A DNA stretch of 64,000 bases from positions 1,222,446 to 1,286,445 of the forward strand of contig VZRN01000753.1 in NCBI GenBank assembly GCA_013397935.1, given 5' to 3'. The position numbers and the translations under genes are program-made. Shown here one piece after another: positions 14,785 through 28,689 of this stretch (positions are counted from its first letter, which is position 1; the number at the start of each line of letters is the position of its first letter). Source of the DNA: Dasyornis broadbenti (Eukaryota; Chordata; Aves; Passeriformes; Dasyornithidae). The notes beneath the pieces were generated by a model. That model made no database searches and was not told where the DNA came from. It was given only the letters and a program-made list of their open reading frames with translations.

Positions 14785-17700
14785 AATAACATTTTCAGGG
14801 AGAGCTAAATGCACAAATTGATGACCAGGAGAAGTAAATGATTGCTTTGGTTCTCTTCATCATGGTCACTTGTGACTGCTAAATTCTTAGTGTGGCAGTT
14901 GCTATTTAAGGACTAAATCTGAATCCTAGCTTTTCTCCACCTTCCCCACTATGGAGTACAACCAAGATTTGTTGGGGTTTTTTTTCTGTTCTACATTACT
15001 TTGAAGTGTGTTTGATGAGAACGGAAACTCTCCAGTGCTTCAATAGAAAAACAGGTTTCCTAGTTGACCTTTTAGTTGATGAGCTGCAAGGCTCCTTTTT
15101 CACAAATATGTTTTCCCTCTTTTTCTCCCCTCAGTCCCTGAAATCAGGCTGCATGCCCCTTCACAGCACTGCTCATGAAGCCTCTGCCCTGGATGTATTT
15201 GTGGTTGAGTCCCCTTCAGCTGTTCTTAGCACGTCATCTTTCCACATAGAAGCAACATCAAAACTGAGCACCTCTTACACAGTTGACTTTGGCAATCCAT
15301 AGAAGTGAAATCAAATTTCATAGCCAGTTTGGCTTGTTTGAAGAGAACAAGCACTGATTGTTTTTCTGATTATCCTGAAATCCTGATTATTTTTTGACTG
15401 AGTGCAAAAGGTGACCTACATTTTTGAAGGTAGCTGCTAAGTTACAATTTTCATACTTTTGCGAAGGCCTTGTTTTCAAAAACTGCTGAATGATGCTTGC
15501 TTGAGAAGTCAGGCTTACTGAAGACATTTCAGGCACCAAAAAGCACTTGTAGCCTGAGAACATCCCAATTACTGAGATTGTGTTTGGATTTTGATAGGTA
15601 AAACTATTTCACCAGACAGTGAATGCTGTGAAAATACCAGCAATGCTTTAAAAATATAATTGGTTTAAGACTAAATTCTAACATGATAAAGTCAACTATC
15701 CTTTATGGCAAGAAAATGAATTTTCATTTCTGTTGCTAATCATACTTAAATCAATCTTGGGTCACTGGAAGTTCATTAGGTTTTCCATTTAGATATTTCC
15801 TTAATGAGTTTTAAAGTACTGTAACTTTATACTATTCTTAACTCTCCAAATTAAAGGAAGGCATAAATCAAGCCCAAATGGGCCCTAAATACACACTAAA
15901 AATAGCCTGGGATGTGTCTGACCTTTTCACAGTGGATGGGAATCTGCCTGCTGCCAGCTGTTTATTTAAGCCAGTGATACTGGTTTTCAAGCAAAAGCTA
16001 CCAGAGGTGGTAGGAAGGGAGAGCTGGCAGGAGTTCAGCCCTAAAGTATTAAACTGTCATGTGGTAGGACATCGCAAAATAAATAGCAGCACCTTTCAAT
16101 GATGGAAGTTTTGATCCCTGAAGAAAATGACAACGTTTCCACTTGCTTTCAGTTCAGGTACATGTACCAAATGTGGGCTGTGTTACAAAAGCCACTGGGT
16201 GAGCCCTTCCGCTTGCCCTGAACTCAGTTATCCAGAGCCAAATGGGAGAAACCTCCTGCCCCTCCACCCAGTTTTGTATTTGAGCTGGGATGTGATGTCT
16301 TTAGGCCTTTCAGTGGTATAATCTATTCTACATTTGCAGGAAATCTTACTTTTTTGGCCTGTATTTGAAGGCCTGACCTATTTCCCAGCAGAATCAATGG
16401 AATTTTCTGCTGGCTTTAGTAAGAGGCAGATTGATTTTTAAAAATAATAAATAAATAAGCTGCTTTATTAACTGAATGTTCCATTTTAAAAATAGAAGTG
16501 ATATTTTTTTCCCCTGTATAGCAAACAATAACATTAAATGATGTTGATGAAATGATGAGGGTAAAAACTTACATGAAAATGAGAGGAACTGCCTTTGACA
16601 TTTTCCATAGTGCCTTGCAGTTCTGAAATTTTATTTGCTCATGAATAATGACATCTGAGCCTCTGACCGTATAAACTTTTAAATATAAAAGCATCATAGC
16701 AAGTTTTCTGGAACTCCATATGTGCCTGCAGATAAGGATGTTAGTGAGCACTGTGTAGTTTTAAACCATAATATAGGAAGAAATCCACTTTAGGATTAAA
16801 CTGCTCCTGTGGAGCAAGTTCCGTGCTCCAGAGACTCCCTTTAGCCTTTTGGAGGTCTTTGGTAGGGCTCAGTGTGGGTAGTTCCCATCACAAATATGTA
16901 TTGCATCTATTGTATATTGGATATTGTATCCATGTGCAATAGAGAAAACATCTTATCAGTCCTGTGGTAACTAGCAGAATCCTATACAACTATCCATGGA
17001 AAAAACTTTACAATTTCAGAAAATGTGCTCATTTAATGTAATGGGCATTAATATGATATGGATTATCACCACTCAGGTTTATATTAACAAACTGAAATGG
17101 CTGAAAGGAAGAATTAAGAATAAAACTGACTTCAGTTTGCTGGAAATGGGGCTGATCCGTGGCTGTGTTTGCTGAAGTTGGGTAAACACTTTGTGTCTTA
17201 GAATTGACTTCAGAGTAAACAAAATGTTTGTTCCTCCTGGAAAACTTTGTTGGCCTAAGGTATGTTTCACCTTATTTCACCTCCAGCTCAAAATAATCTT
17301 GCGTGCCTGTTGTTGTTCTTGGAAGCTAATAGGGAGGAACATATGCTAAGCATTGGTAATGTCAGTTAAGCCCTTAATTAGTGATGAACGAACCTCAGTT
17401 TTTCCCTGTGGTTCAATTCGGATGCTGCTCAAAAGCCGAGCAGTTCTCCAGGTTTTAGCCAAGTTTTTTAAGTGTCTCAAGTTCTGCAAAGCTGGTTTTG
17501 TTACTCTGGTAAAGTTAAGACTTTTCTGGTGTTTCTAGATTGGGAACAAGCTGTAATGTCCTCAACCCTTCCCTGGCAGTGTTTTGGCATTTTGGGATGA
17601 GAATGAGGAAGGTATAAATAGGTCTTCCAAAGACAAAAACATGTTTGGATAAGGGATTACATTACGTCCGCTCCACACACTCTTCTCAATTCAGGAAAAT

Positions 17701-18714
17701 CTGAAGTTTAGAGAGTGCTTCAGCACAGCTTTGAAGGCAAGTAGATCAGGGTTTCTCTGAGCTTGTGTGCCCTCCAGGAAGGGGATTTGGGCTGTAGGAC
17801 CTGCAGTGGGAGCACCTGGGCAGGTTGTACCTGCTCTGTAGCAAAGCAGAAATGATGATATTTCCAACGAGAAGACATCTGCTCATTGCTTGTCTTCCTA
17901 GTAAGCTCACGGTGGTCATCCAGGGCAGGGTACAATGAATATCTGGAATCTGATGAGCAACTGAATGTCTCCAGAAGGGGAACAGAGTGCTGGGAGCAAA
18001 GGCCCATTTGGTCATTTTTGTCTCTGCTCTGCCACCTAATTAGACATGGTGCCACAAATGGCACTTACGGGCAGTGGAATCGGCTCATCTCCGTATCTGG
18101 AAGAGAAGGAGTGAAAATGCATCTTTGCACACCTGGGATGTCTGAAGAGTTACTGCAATTACAGCCTTGGTTTACTAAATACCCCCAAAGTATTTCAGCT
18201 TCATTTCAGAGCTTCTCTGTGCTATGTTTTTAACAGAATGGTTTTAAAGTAGGACAAAAGCCGTAGGTTTGGACCAAGATGAACAGAGCTCCCAGTGCAT
18301 GACTAGGCCGCTTTCCATGTTACCTTGGCTGGCCTTTGCTGCAATGTTTTTTTGACATCCTCTTATAGGCACAGAATTAAAGGTTATTTCCATTCCTGCT
18401 TCTTATCACTTTGATCTTTTGCCAGCTCTTAACATCTCCAGCAGATTTGCTCTGGATCTGTTATTCCCATACCTACCCTCTGCCTGCGACATTCTCTGAC
18501 ATTTCCATTTCTGCACCACCCCTTAATTTCTTTCTCTTCCCATTTATTCTTTAAGATTTTCTTTTATTTTTCTCCTCACTGGAACAGCTATATGAAATTA
18601 CTGATATTTGCATGCAGTTGCTACCAAATTCATAAGTCTCACCCTGTGAATCCCAAAGTCATCAGACTGCTCAAAATAACTTCACGATTTCTGGTGCCTA
18701 GCCAAAAAAAAAAA

Positions 18715-18760
18715 NNNNNNNNNNNNNNNNNNNNNNNNNNNNNNNNNNNNNNNNNNNNNN
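18715..18760. other. Assembly gap (46 N)
   Basis: Forty-six N bases are flanked by A runs on both sides (the left run ends at 18714 and the right one begins at 18761). The gap probably hides a poly(A) or A-rich simple repeat that was hard to sequence. The true length may differ from 46. Confidence 0.98.
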
Positions 18761-19029
18761 AAAAAGTAAAAGAATTGCTGTTTAATTCTTTCTACAATAC
18801 ATCTTCCAGGTGGTTTTCCTCTGTGGTTTAATTGTTTATTAGCTCCAGGATCTTTTCTGAAATTAGAGAGAGTCAGACCAAGGACTAGCGAAGATCAAGG
18901 CTCAGTCATGATGGTATGGCTTCTCTCTGTCTTTATCTGGGGGAAAAAAACCCCAAACCCAACAAAAACAGATGTTTGGTGTGGGAGAGGAAGAAGAACA
19001 AGCAAAGGAATGCATGAAAGGGAGAAATT

Positions 19030-19061
19030 AAAAAAAAAAAAAACAAAACAAAACAGGAAAA
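19030..19061. repeat. Poly(A) / A-rich simple repeat
   Basis: A run of 14 A bases is followed by AAAC-like units and short A runs. It may be an old retroposon tail, but no body was recognised upstream. Confidence 0.75.
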
Positions 19062-21256
19062 AGGAAAAGTTTCTCTGTTGTTTCTTAATTATTACATATC
19101 TGCTTCTCGGCTAAATCTATTTTTCATGGATTAAACAAAAGAACGGAGTATGTCTGAACCTGTTGTAGCATAGAACAATATCTTTGTCTAATGATCTGCA
19201 GCCATGACCAGGAGGTAGGAATCCCCCACTATTCATTATCCTGCTGCTCCATCCTGCATGTTCTCAGGCCAGTCATCAATGACATTTATCACTCTTCCTC
19301 CCCTGCATAAGATTCCTCACGGTGAGCTGGGTCTGATAAATTAAATACATTTGAAGAAAACAGCACCCAAGAGGGAATCAATTTACAGCTTTTACCCTCT
19401 GGTGTACAAAATACAACCCAATGTTGTGGCTGAGTCTTTGAAGGAGATCCACACAGACAGTGGAATCAGAAATTAGTAAAAGGAGTTTTATGTCCTTTTC
19501 TGTGGGGAAGAACAGACTTGAAACTTTTGATGATGTTGAGTTTTCTTATGCCTGTGGTCAGAGTATACCTGAAAAGGATAAGAGTTGGAAGATTTGCTGT
19601 TATTAAAGGTGCAGAATTGCTAGTGGGCACCTCCAGAGAGCAGAGGGGTGCAGGTGGGATGTTGTGGTGGCACTGGGCTGGGATGTCTGCTCTCCATCAG
19701 TCACCTCCCTTCCCAGAGCTGTATATTCCCACTCTGTACCATGGTGTAACCATAAAAGTCTTTTTGTAAGTGTTTTGAGATCTGTAGATTAAAAATTTGG
19801 CTGCTGCTCCTGCTCCCGGAGCTGCTGCTGCAGATGTGGTTGTTAAATCCACCTGGAAGCTCAGGCAGAACATTACTGACTCCTTAAAAACCCACCCTGA
19901 TCCAGTACTGCTCACACAGTAGGGGATGGGTTCTCTGCAGAGTGGGATGGGCTGTCACCTGCCCTCAGGGCAGCACCCCGGGCCCTCGGAGCTCACCCTT
20001 CTGGTTTTGGGAACTGCTTCTCACCAAGACTTTTCTCTCACCCAGTGTGACATGGCAGGGACAGCTACGCTGCAGCTCAGTTGATTTAGGAGTGAGATTC
20101 AAGACTCGCTGTCTAGACGTTCTCTGCAGTGGATTTTCAGCTTCAGATTTAATGTGTTTCTTTTTTCCAAAGTCATTCAAATCAACTGACCTTTGGGGTC
20201 TGCTGAAAGAAAAGTAATCTATCATTTCGAGATGTTGTAGTGATATTTCTTTTGTATATTTGTAATAAGTGGCTTTAGCCTTCTTTTCTGTCTTGTTTAT
20301 TCTTATCTCAATTCAATCTCTTAAATTTATGCTATCTCCCATGGTAAAGTCAGTGTTAAAGATGTTTTTGCATTTTATTATGAATATAAAAACCAGTTGC
20401 TTTTGGAATGCTCTACCTGCTACATGAGGATTCAGGTTTTAGGAGAATTTATCCCCTGCTTGTATAGCAAAATAAAGAAAAGTTTGTGGGCACACAGGTT
20501 TGGATTCAGGTATCTGGCTTGGGAAATGGTGCAGAACACGAATTGCTGTTGGTCTTTGGGTAAATGCAAGTTTTGTTGAAATGATCATTAAACAGAGACT
20601 GAGGTCTTCCGTGGCTCTGCTTCCTGACGGGTCAGTCTCGCTGCCTGGGTTTGGCAGAACGAACCTGTGGCTTTATGAAACATGTTTTAATGGAAATGTC
20701 CCATAGCAGAGATTAACAAACTTTCTTGCAGACAGTTTTGCTTTATGGTGCTGGCTCTGTGTGTGCCTCTCCCAGGGCTCATTACCCTCTCTGCAGAATA
20801 CAATCTCTGTTACTGCACTTAACTGGGGGCCATTCCTACACTAAATAAAACAAAATGCTTATGTTATTACTGGGCCAATTTTTAGTTAATTTATGGGTTT
20901 GGGATAGAACAGGATATATTCCTGGTTTTAAATAGTGTCTCATTAGCCACGCAGACAGCATCTTTCTGCATTATAAGTTTAACCTTTGTTTTCCCTAACA
21001 CCAACTTAACTGCCTTCAGTTACTCCTAACTGTGATAGAAAAGAAACAGAGTAATTTATGATTGGTAATAACATATCGCCAAAAATGACTATGTATATTG
21101 AAATTACAACTGGGAGTAACCTAAAAAGATGACATATTTTAGATGATACAACTATCCCTAAATTAAGAGTAACAAAAATGATGTGCATCCAATATTGAGA
21201 TTATAGTCAGAGAAATCCTAGCAAGTGAAGACACAAAAACGTAAAGGAAACATTAT

Positions 21257-21288
21257 TTTTTTTAACTTAGAATTTTAAGTTAAAAAAA
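21257..21288. repeat. 13-bp perfect inverted repeat, AT-rich
   Basis: The arms TTTTTTTAACTTA (21257-21269) and TAAGTTAAAAAAA (21276-21288) are exactly complementary across a 6-base spacer. More than half of each arm is a homopolymer, so chance is a reasonable explanation. Confidence 0.6.
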
Positions 21289-24200
21289 GATTTGTGTCTA
21301 TGTTTTCAGGGCAGGATGCTGTTCTTAGTGATTAAGTTCTGTAACTTCAGGCAGGACATAGTGTATTCTTCACATGAAGGTGGCTGGAGCCGCCTGACAC
21401 ATCCCCCAGACTGTGCAGGTACTCACTGAACACACACAGCAAACCCCAATACAACTAAGTTCATTCTCCCTTTGCCAACAAGGAAAGTTTCTTACCATTT
21501 GGTTGTGCTGGGCATAAAGCATCCGTACTGTCTGGGTTTCAGAATTTTGCTGGAAATTCCTTGGAATGGGTTAAAAAAGAAAGAAACTTCCCTTGTTCAA
21601 TTTACCAACTTGTGTTCCAGGATTCTGAATGTTCCTCCAGCTTCCAGCGATTAAACAGCAGCGCTGGTGTCTGGACAGGCCCAAGGGACCTGGCTGTGCT
21701 TTTATGGGCACAGACTTCTCTCCTACAATGTGTTCTGATAAATAGCCATTGTGTTGCCTGCTCTTTTCCCATTACCAGGAGTTTCACAAGAGCATCACTC
21801 TGCGGTGAGCTGGGATCAAGCTTTGAAATAATCTGCTCAGAGAGATTTGAAATGGTATTTTAAAAATAGTGGGACAATGACTGCGAGCTCTCTGCTTCTT
21901 CCTAGCAAGTCAGAAGCAAAACTGTGGTTGGGGTTTCGGGCTGACTTGTCTTTTGATTTTGGGACCAGTGAAGCATCATGTTGGTTGAGTTAATGATATC
22001 TCCAAGTGTACTAACCAAACACTGTTCTGGTGGTCTTGGAAAGCAAAAATGCGGGATAAATACCTCGCAGTCCTCTCAGCAACAGGATTATCTCTGGCAC
22101 AGATGATGTCTGCTTAGTAATGCTTATGTTCTTAGTTGCATTTTGGTTATCTTGCAAAGATTAGGATGAAACTGTGGTGCTCTAAGTTAGTGGGAAAAAT
22201 CTCTCCTTATTGTCTGGAGTTGAAAATGTGCTTGTACATTTTGGAGTGGAGGTTTGAACCAGCGCTAAACTGTCTGCTGCAAGATGGGACCTTGATAAGA
22301 GGTAGGAAGAGAAATATTAAATTCCTGATAGGAAAGGCTGAGCAGCCCAATAGCATGTGTGGTGTTGCTCCAAAATGCTTTTCTACTCCAGAAAATGTAT
22401 TTAGTGTATGGCAGCACATGCATAATCTGTTTCATCTTTTTCCCTGTTGTGCAATTGTATCCTGCACCTTAAGTACCTCACCAGAATCTCAGTCTGTTTA
22501 ATGTTCAGGACACTAGAAGATGACTTAGACCTCTACATGAAGGATACTCAGCTGCTCCTGTCTGCAAGCATTTGAGTTATATCTTTATTAGCTAGTAAAG
22601 CAAAAGGCTGGATATCAGAATTGTGGAGATTCAGGGCAGGATGCTGTTCCAGTGTGCCTGCAGCTCACACTGTGTGATGTTTGAAATGGCTTTGGCATGT
22701 TTTTCTATCTTTCTTGCTCAGCTGAGCACATACCCACTTCTCAGAGCTATTGACAAGGTTACTTCAATTCACCCACATATTTGGATTAGTTTTTCACTGG
22801 TCTCCATGGTAAATAACAGAACTAAGGGCCTTGGCTGAATGGAAGCTGGAAGAACAATGCAAGAACATCTGTGCTGCTTCCACACGTTGTATGAAAATCT
22901 CTTCTGTCTAAGTATCAAAAATTTGTGACAGCTGTGAAGGTCCTACGATTCCTTCAGTGCAACTAAAAGATTAAAAACCCCCAGAAGTCTGGAATTGTAT
23001 TTAAAGCAGCCACATCCAAGAGGCTTTCTGAAGGCAACTGCTGTGGAATGAATTTAAACACTTTTTATGATATCTTATGGAACAGAACTAGAAAAAAGTT
23101 AGACTGGGATTGTGGGCAAATAAATCCTGCTCTTTCTTCTTATGGGTTGTCTCCCAACATTGGCCTGTCCCTGGAAAAGTCCTGCTTGAAACACTGTGCT
23201 GGGAAGAGGAACCAGCAAGACAGAGGAAGGCTGAAATCCACGAGGGTGTGTGGAAGTCACTGTGGGATATTGCAGTCACACAGGCAGTTTGGAGAATTCT
23301 ATCTGTATCCTGAAGAATCAGAAATACCACGAAGAACAGCTGCTGAACCCTGTTGTTTTTTTGTTTCATATGGGTAAGAAACTCACTGGAAAATGCGGTT
23401 TAAAGGACCAGCAATATCCGTTAATGGAGGGAGTAGGATGAGAAGGGTAATCCTCAAGCTTGCCTGAAGGTTGAATGAGACAGTGGGGGTTCTTGTGATA
23501 TGCTGGGAGGGTGCTCAGTGTCCTGCTTAATTTATTGCTGCCCTAAATCTGGGCAAGGACAAGGCTGAGAACACATCCACAGGGCCCCTGGGTGGTCTGG
23601 AAAGGCTGGTTCTTCTCTTTTGGGTGCCTTGTGCTGTTCTCTCAAAATCGAAGACTCTTCTGACCCACGCTTGGAGGCACAAAGGCTCTTGGGTGGGATC
23701 ATCTCCTCCTGCTGCCATCTCCCTGTTCCTCTGAAAGGCCAGCTGATTAATGTGAAATCTGCTGTTATTTGATACACAACATTTTCTAACAAAATCCAAA
23801 GAAAGATGTGATGAAAGCTTTATATGTAAGTAATTATAATGCTGCAGTATTCAGTGCAGGCAGAAATTAATATATGAGGTGAAAATGTCAAAATAAAAGG
23901 TCAGGAAAGTGAATTACAGAGAAAGTTGAGCATTAGCTAAGAGGCAGTGTTTGTTGGCAGAAGCTCCCTCCAGTACAAAAAAGGTTAGGAAGGAGCCTTA
24001 TGAAGACTGAATATTTCACACACAATTAAAATTCTGTATCAGTTATCTTGAAGAGTCGTGTAGCATAGTTAAACTAGGACAATTAATATAATGAAAAATT
24101 CATGTTTATAGCTTCTGGCTTTTGCCTGGGGATACTTCATAAACCAAAAGTGACCCCTTCCCTTAGAGGTGATTCCAAGAGCTTGACACGACATAGGTGG

Positions 24201-25610
24201 GGCATGGAAATATAGTAAAGGAAAACAGATTTCTTCAAACAATAGCCACCAACTATAAACACAACTGAGAAACATTTAATAATAATTTTCCAATAATAAA
24301 CTGAGCTATCCCTTTATATAAGCAGGGCAGCCATGCAGCATTAAACAGTGATTTACTAGGGCTGCGAGTGGTGGAATCACCGTTTCTATTTTAGCAATAA
24401 GCAATAATAATAAATTGTTTACGAGGATGCTACAAAAAAAAAGTGTTGGAGGAAATGCACAGTGATCGATTTCTCAGAATTAAACTGCACAGACATACTG
24501 AATCAATGAGCTCTTTGTTCTTAAAGCTTCACCTACTCTGGCTGCTGAAATTGGAGAGTTATGTTGTCAAAAAAATTGTAATAACTATAAATTGCTATGC
24601 TGGTGTCTGTTAAAGTTAATCCACTTGCTTCCAATATGAAACTGATTGTTTTTTGGTTTTCCTAAGTTGCCTCGTAGATTCAGTCATCTGAATAGCTGGT
24701 TTTCCTTCTAGCAGAGATTTTCTATTAAAGCTGTTGTCCTCCTGGATGTAGATTTCAAGGATTATTCATTCATTTACTTAATGTATTGTCCCAAATTACT
24801 CATGCAAAGTAATGCAATTTAATGGTGGAGTTATTGATCATTTTAGCTTTTGTAAATGTACGTTAAGAAAGCAGATTAGGTGAATCTTAACAAAATCTCA
24901 AATTAAGTACTAAAAGGATCTCTATTTTGGCAAGTTTCTGTAGGCAGTGTGCTCTAGACCTTGCATAACCTGGCACAGATCGATGGCCTCTGGTGATGTG
25001 CCTCTGGATTCTTGGGGATGCTGCTCTATCAAAGTACCCGTGTGTGGTGTTCTGCCGGCGAGCCTGAAAGCCACTCTTCTCCTCAGCTGCACAGAGGCCT
25101 CTTGCACATAGTACTCACTTTTGTCCATCTTTATTGATAGCTGTACCCGGGCCTTCATTAATTTTTAACACAGATGCACTGCATGCAATGTAAGAAAATG
25201 ATGTTTTCTAGCCAGACGATCCCAGCAGGTCTGCTGGCTGCAGTGAGTCTGCATCCTGCCCCTGTCCTGGAAGCGCTGCCCACAAACCACGGGTGGCAAT
25301 AGCAAGCCTTGTCTGTGGTTTCACACCAGTTGCACACACAAGGTCCGAATCCGAAATGGATGTACCCATGTATTTCCTGTGGTATGATTCGTTTGTCTCA
25401 CGTAGAGTTTCCTGTTCTCTAGACCACTGTGAATGACTGTAACTATCCTCTTATTAGATCCTTTGCTCCATATCCCCTGTTTTTTTCATCTATTTTAAGG
25501 AGCATCCTAACCCTCTGCCTCAAATCAGTGTCCTTAGACAACTGACCATCAGCAGCAGGAGTAGGAGCAGGTAGTTTCTTGAGTTATTAAAACACTGGTT
25601 TTAAATAAAA

Positions 25611-25670
25611 GGGGTTTTTTTGGTATTTGGGGTTTTTTTGTATTTTTTTGTTTGGTTTGGTTTTTTGTTT
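25611..25670. repeat. T/G-rich low-complexity tract
   Basis: About 60 bases are almost entirely T and G, with repeated GGTTTTTTT-like and TTTGG units. It resembles other T/G-rich tracts in this window (36991-37051 and 61505-61583). It is probably a decayed poly(T) or simple repeat. Confidence 0.8.
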
Positions 25671-27146
25671 AATATTCAGCTACTAGTGTAAAATCCCAGC
25701 TGTGATTTTATGTGCCCAACATAACCTGGTCTAGGTTGCAGTGGAGGAATTTTTGATGGCATGGTGCAGCTGTGGGTGCACTTCTCTTCTGGCAGATGAC
25801 TTTGCAGAGATGGCATTGTGGACTTCCATATGCATTGCTGTGAAGTGCTGCCAGGTTTTATTGCGCTGTTGGAAATAGAGCATTTCTTTGAGTGCTGACC
25901 TATGTGAAGTCAAGCTTGGGTCACAAAATCAAGGTGATTTCTCTCCTCCTCCACTCATCAGCAACACAGAGTCTTGTACCCAGAATTTAGGTAACAGCCT
26001 TGTTATGTCAGTCCAGATGCCACCCAGGTAATTTTTCTATATGTATCTTGATCGTGGAGTAAAACAAAACCCCAATTAATTATGAAGAGAAATGGGTCAG
26101 CTACAAAATACATCTAGAAACAAATGCATGGTATCTTAAAATATCTTTTTAAATCAGGCATGGGATAAGTATAAATCCTAAATCTCCTTAAACTGATTTT
26201 TTTTCTCGATGGGATTAGTAAACCTGTGCCTTACATTACCTTACTCACCTTCTCTGGATGTCATATGCTCTGTCACAGGCTCCTGGGGCCCAGGATGCTG
26301 CTCCTGTTGGGTTACAGCCCCACTGATGTGACTGTCAGCTGGAGATTTGGAGAGTTTGGTTCATTCTCTGTCCTTTGGCTGTTTCCAGTGTTACAAAATC
26401 ACCATTTCTAGAGCAGTTCACCTCTAAGAGAAGGTGTTTGCTTGGAGTGCCAAGGCTGGCTGTGCTGAGCCCTGCCTGCCCTCTGCTTTATTGCAGAGCT
26501 GTGTGCTGTCGGCGGCCTCAGGATGCTCCCGCAGATCTAACATTGATTTAAGAGGAGGGACCAGGCTGGGGAGAGCAGTGGGCTCACTGAGGGTTGGGGG
26601 TTTTAAAGCTTTCAATGGAATCTGTAACATCTGAATCTAGAACCGTAACATAAAAAATTAATTCTCAAATGATAATGCTTTTGATATGAATCTCTTGGTT
26701 AGGGAAGCTGAAGATGATTCCATGTAAATGCTTCTCCTATCTGAATTATAAGAAAAATCAGTACTTCTGGTCCTTCTTCTCTTTTAGCAACATAGAATAT
26801 CCTTACAGTAAGACCTGTTCTGAACCTGCTCATGGATTTTACTCCATGTTGATCACCATGAGGTTTGAAAGCCTTATTCTGGAGGAAAGTGCTCAGCATC
26901 TCAGGATCTGTGTTTGGGAGAGGCACGGCAACCTGTCTAATAACTGATTTATAGTTAGTTATTTTTTTGGCATTATCTTTCTGCAGATACAAAACTATTC
27001 TTGTCTTTTTCATTTTGCTTATCATTATTGCTGTTTAATGATAGATGATTCAAGGGAATACACAAAATGAGGAAATCTTGGAAACCTCCCTTAGGGTGTT
27101 GTGGAGAGTGAATGTGGGAATGCAGAGTTTAATTAAGACTACCTGG

Positions 27147-27275
27147 CAGACATTCAGGCAAGGGAAGTCATGTTTAAGTAATTTGCTGGAGTTGTTTGAG
27201 GATATAACTGCCACAAGAGATAAGAGGAAGTCGGTGCTTGTGGTATATTTAAATTTTGAAGGAGGCTTCTGCATC
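27147..27275 (+). mobile_element. Decayed LINE (CR1-like) reverse-transcriptase fragment
   Basis: In one plus-strand frame the translation reads through RQGKSCLSNLLELFEDIT and then VVYLNFEGGF. This closely follows the reverse-transcriptase core of CR1-like LINEs: a GFxxGKSCLTNLxxFxxxVT block followed by a VVYLDFSKAFD block. The catalytic-motif Asp of LDF is Asn here and the SKAFD stretch has decayed to EGGF, so the copy is dead. No 5' or 3' boundary, tail or target duplication could be placed. LINE origin is fairly likely. Assignment to CR1 rather than a related clade is less certain. Confidence 0.55.
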
Positions 27276-28689
27276 CAGAATGAGTGTCCGTGCTGTGGCC
27301 TGGCAGGAGAGGCTCACAACTGGTAGGACACTGAATCCAGGACCAGGTCCATTGGGAAGTGGCATAGGAATAAAAATGTTCCTGCTAATCTTCTGAGCTA
27401 AATGCCACCTGTGTTGCTGCGTGCATTGGGAAGGTGTTGTGTTGGAAGTAATCCATCACGGAATGGGAGACTGCTGAGGAAGTGGAGAGTGTCTATGGAT
27501 GTCTGTGGGAGAACAGAGTGGCAGTGGAAGCCACGTTCAGTGGAGCCTGGGGACAAGGGGACCCATGGGCCACGGTGTTCTGCCTGCTCCCTCCTGGTGT
27601 CTGCTGCTGTCCCTGCCAGGAGCTGGGTGTTTGTGTCTCCTCCTGGCCCTGTCTGTGGCTGCCAGAGCGCCCTGGGAGAGGGACCTGTGCAATCCCACCC
27701 CACCTGGGATGTGTGTCCTGGAAGAACACAGCCTTTCTAAGCCTCTGCCTACAGCTGGATGGGGAAGGATGGATATGTGTGGGAATTTTCTCCGCTGGAG
27801 GTGGAGATCCTGACTGTGCTTTGGTGGTCTGCTCTGACCTGCTGTGCTCAGGTGGCTGTACAGGAGCACACCTGGGTTCCTGTGCTGAGGCCAGCGGTCA
27901 TTCCCGTGATCATCTTCCATGTGTGCAATGCAGCCAGCCAGGAAAATCCCTTGTCCCTTGCAAAACAAGGAATGACACAAACGGACAGTGCAGACACACT
28001 GTGGTATATATAAACTTTTATCCAGGTGTTTGTGTTCTGTATGCATGGAGTAGGTTTAATCACACATAGCAGGGAATTGTGTAAGAACTATGCAGGAGGA
28101 TTAACCTTGATTTAATGGGAACAATTTTTTTATTGCTTTTAAACAAATTGACAGGTAAGCACTGGCTCCTTAGACATGGCAGCTCTCATGCTAAGTCTGA
28201 ATGGCAGAAGATTTGAGTGGTTTCAGCATTAAAACATTCAGAGAGGCTTTTCACAGGCCTGGACCCAGCTGATGTGATGCTAAGAAACCCCTAACTTCCC
28301 AAATCTCAGAAGGGCTGCAAAGTTAAGCATGGTGTACCTCAGCTTGGAGTTTAAACTTTTAAATCCCAACCTTCCAGGCAGTCAGAACGGGCTTACATTT
28401 AGCATATGGTTGTATTAGATGAGACTTTTCTCAGCCATGTCAGGCATGAAAGACTGAGTATAAATAATGTGTTTAAAAGCTGCACAGAGTTGCTGTCTGT
28501 AAAACAGTGTGTTGCTCTGAAATTGCCAATTAAGTCTCCTGTTTTTTTTTTTTTTGTTGTGGAAGAAAGACACGCACTCTGACAGTTTATCCTTTTTTTC
28601 TTTTTTTCAGATTAGGAAATAGAAAATCCTGGTCTTTTCTCACATTTCTAATTGACATTCCAAAGAGACACATTCAGTGCAGAGATGTG

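Larger units (their letters stand above)
1..18714 (+). other. ADAMTS2: Long upstream intron of the ADAMTS2-like gene, first part
   Basis: No exon is recognised in this block. Open frames on both strands are short (190 codons at most), overlap each other, resemble no family I know, and lack a splice or start context that would make them believable. The assignment to an intron is inferred: the exon at 43766 is internal, so sequence upstream belongs to the same transcription unit unless another gene intervenes. The block contains a T tract (6930-6963), a short TCTG/TCTA microsatellite (14757-14784), a 12-bp tandem duplication (8265-8288, 11 of 12 matching) and a GATA-motif cluster (10499-10568). 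GC-richer patches occur near 780-1130 and 7760-8150. No CR1 copy with a clear 3' end was recognised here. Confidence 0.6.

Noticed and set aside
27482..28069. 195-codon open frame on the plus strand
   Set aside because: At least four other frames are open over the same bases on both strands, and the predicted protein has an implausible Cys/Trp/Pro-rich composition with no known motif. It was kept only as a low-interest observation.
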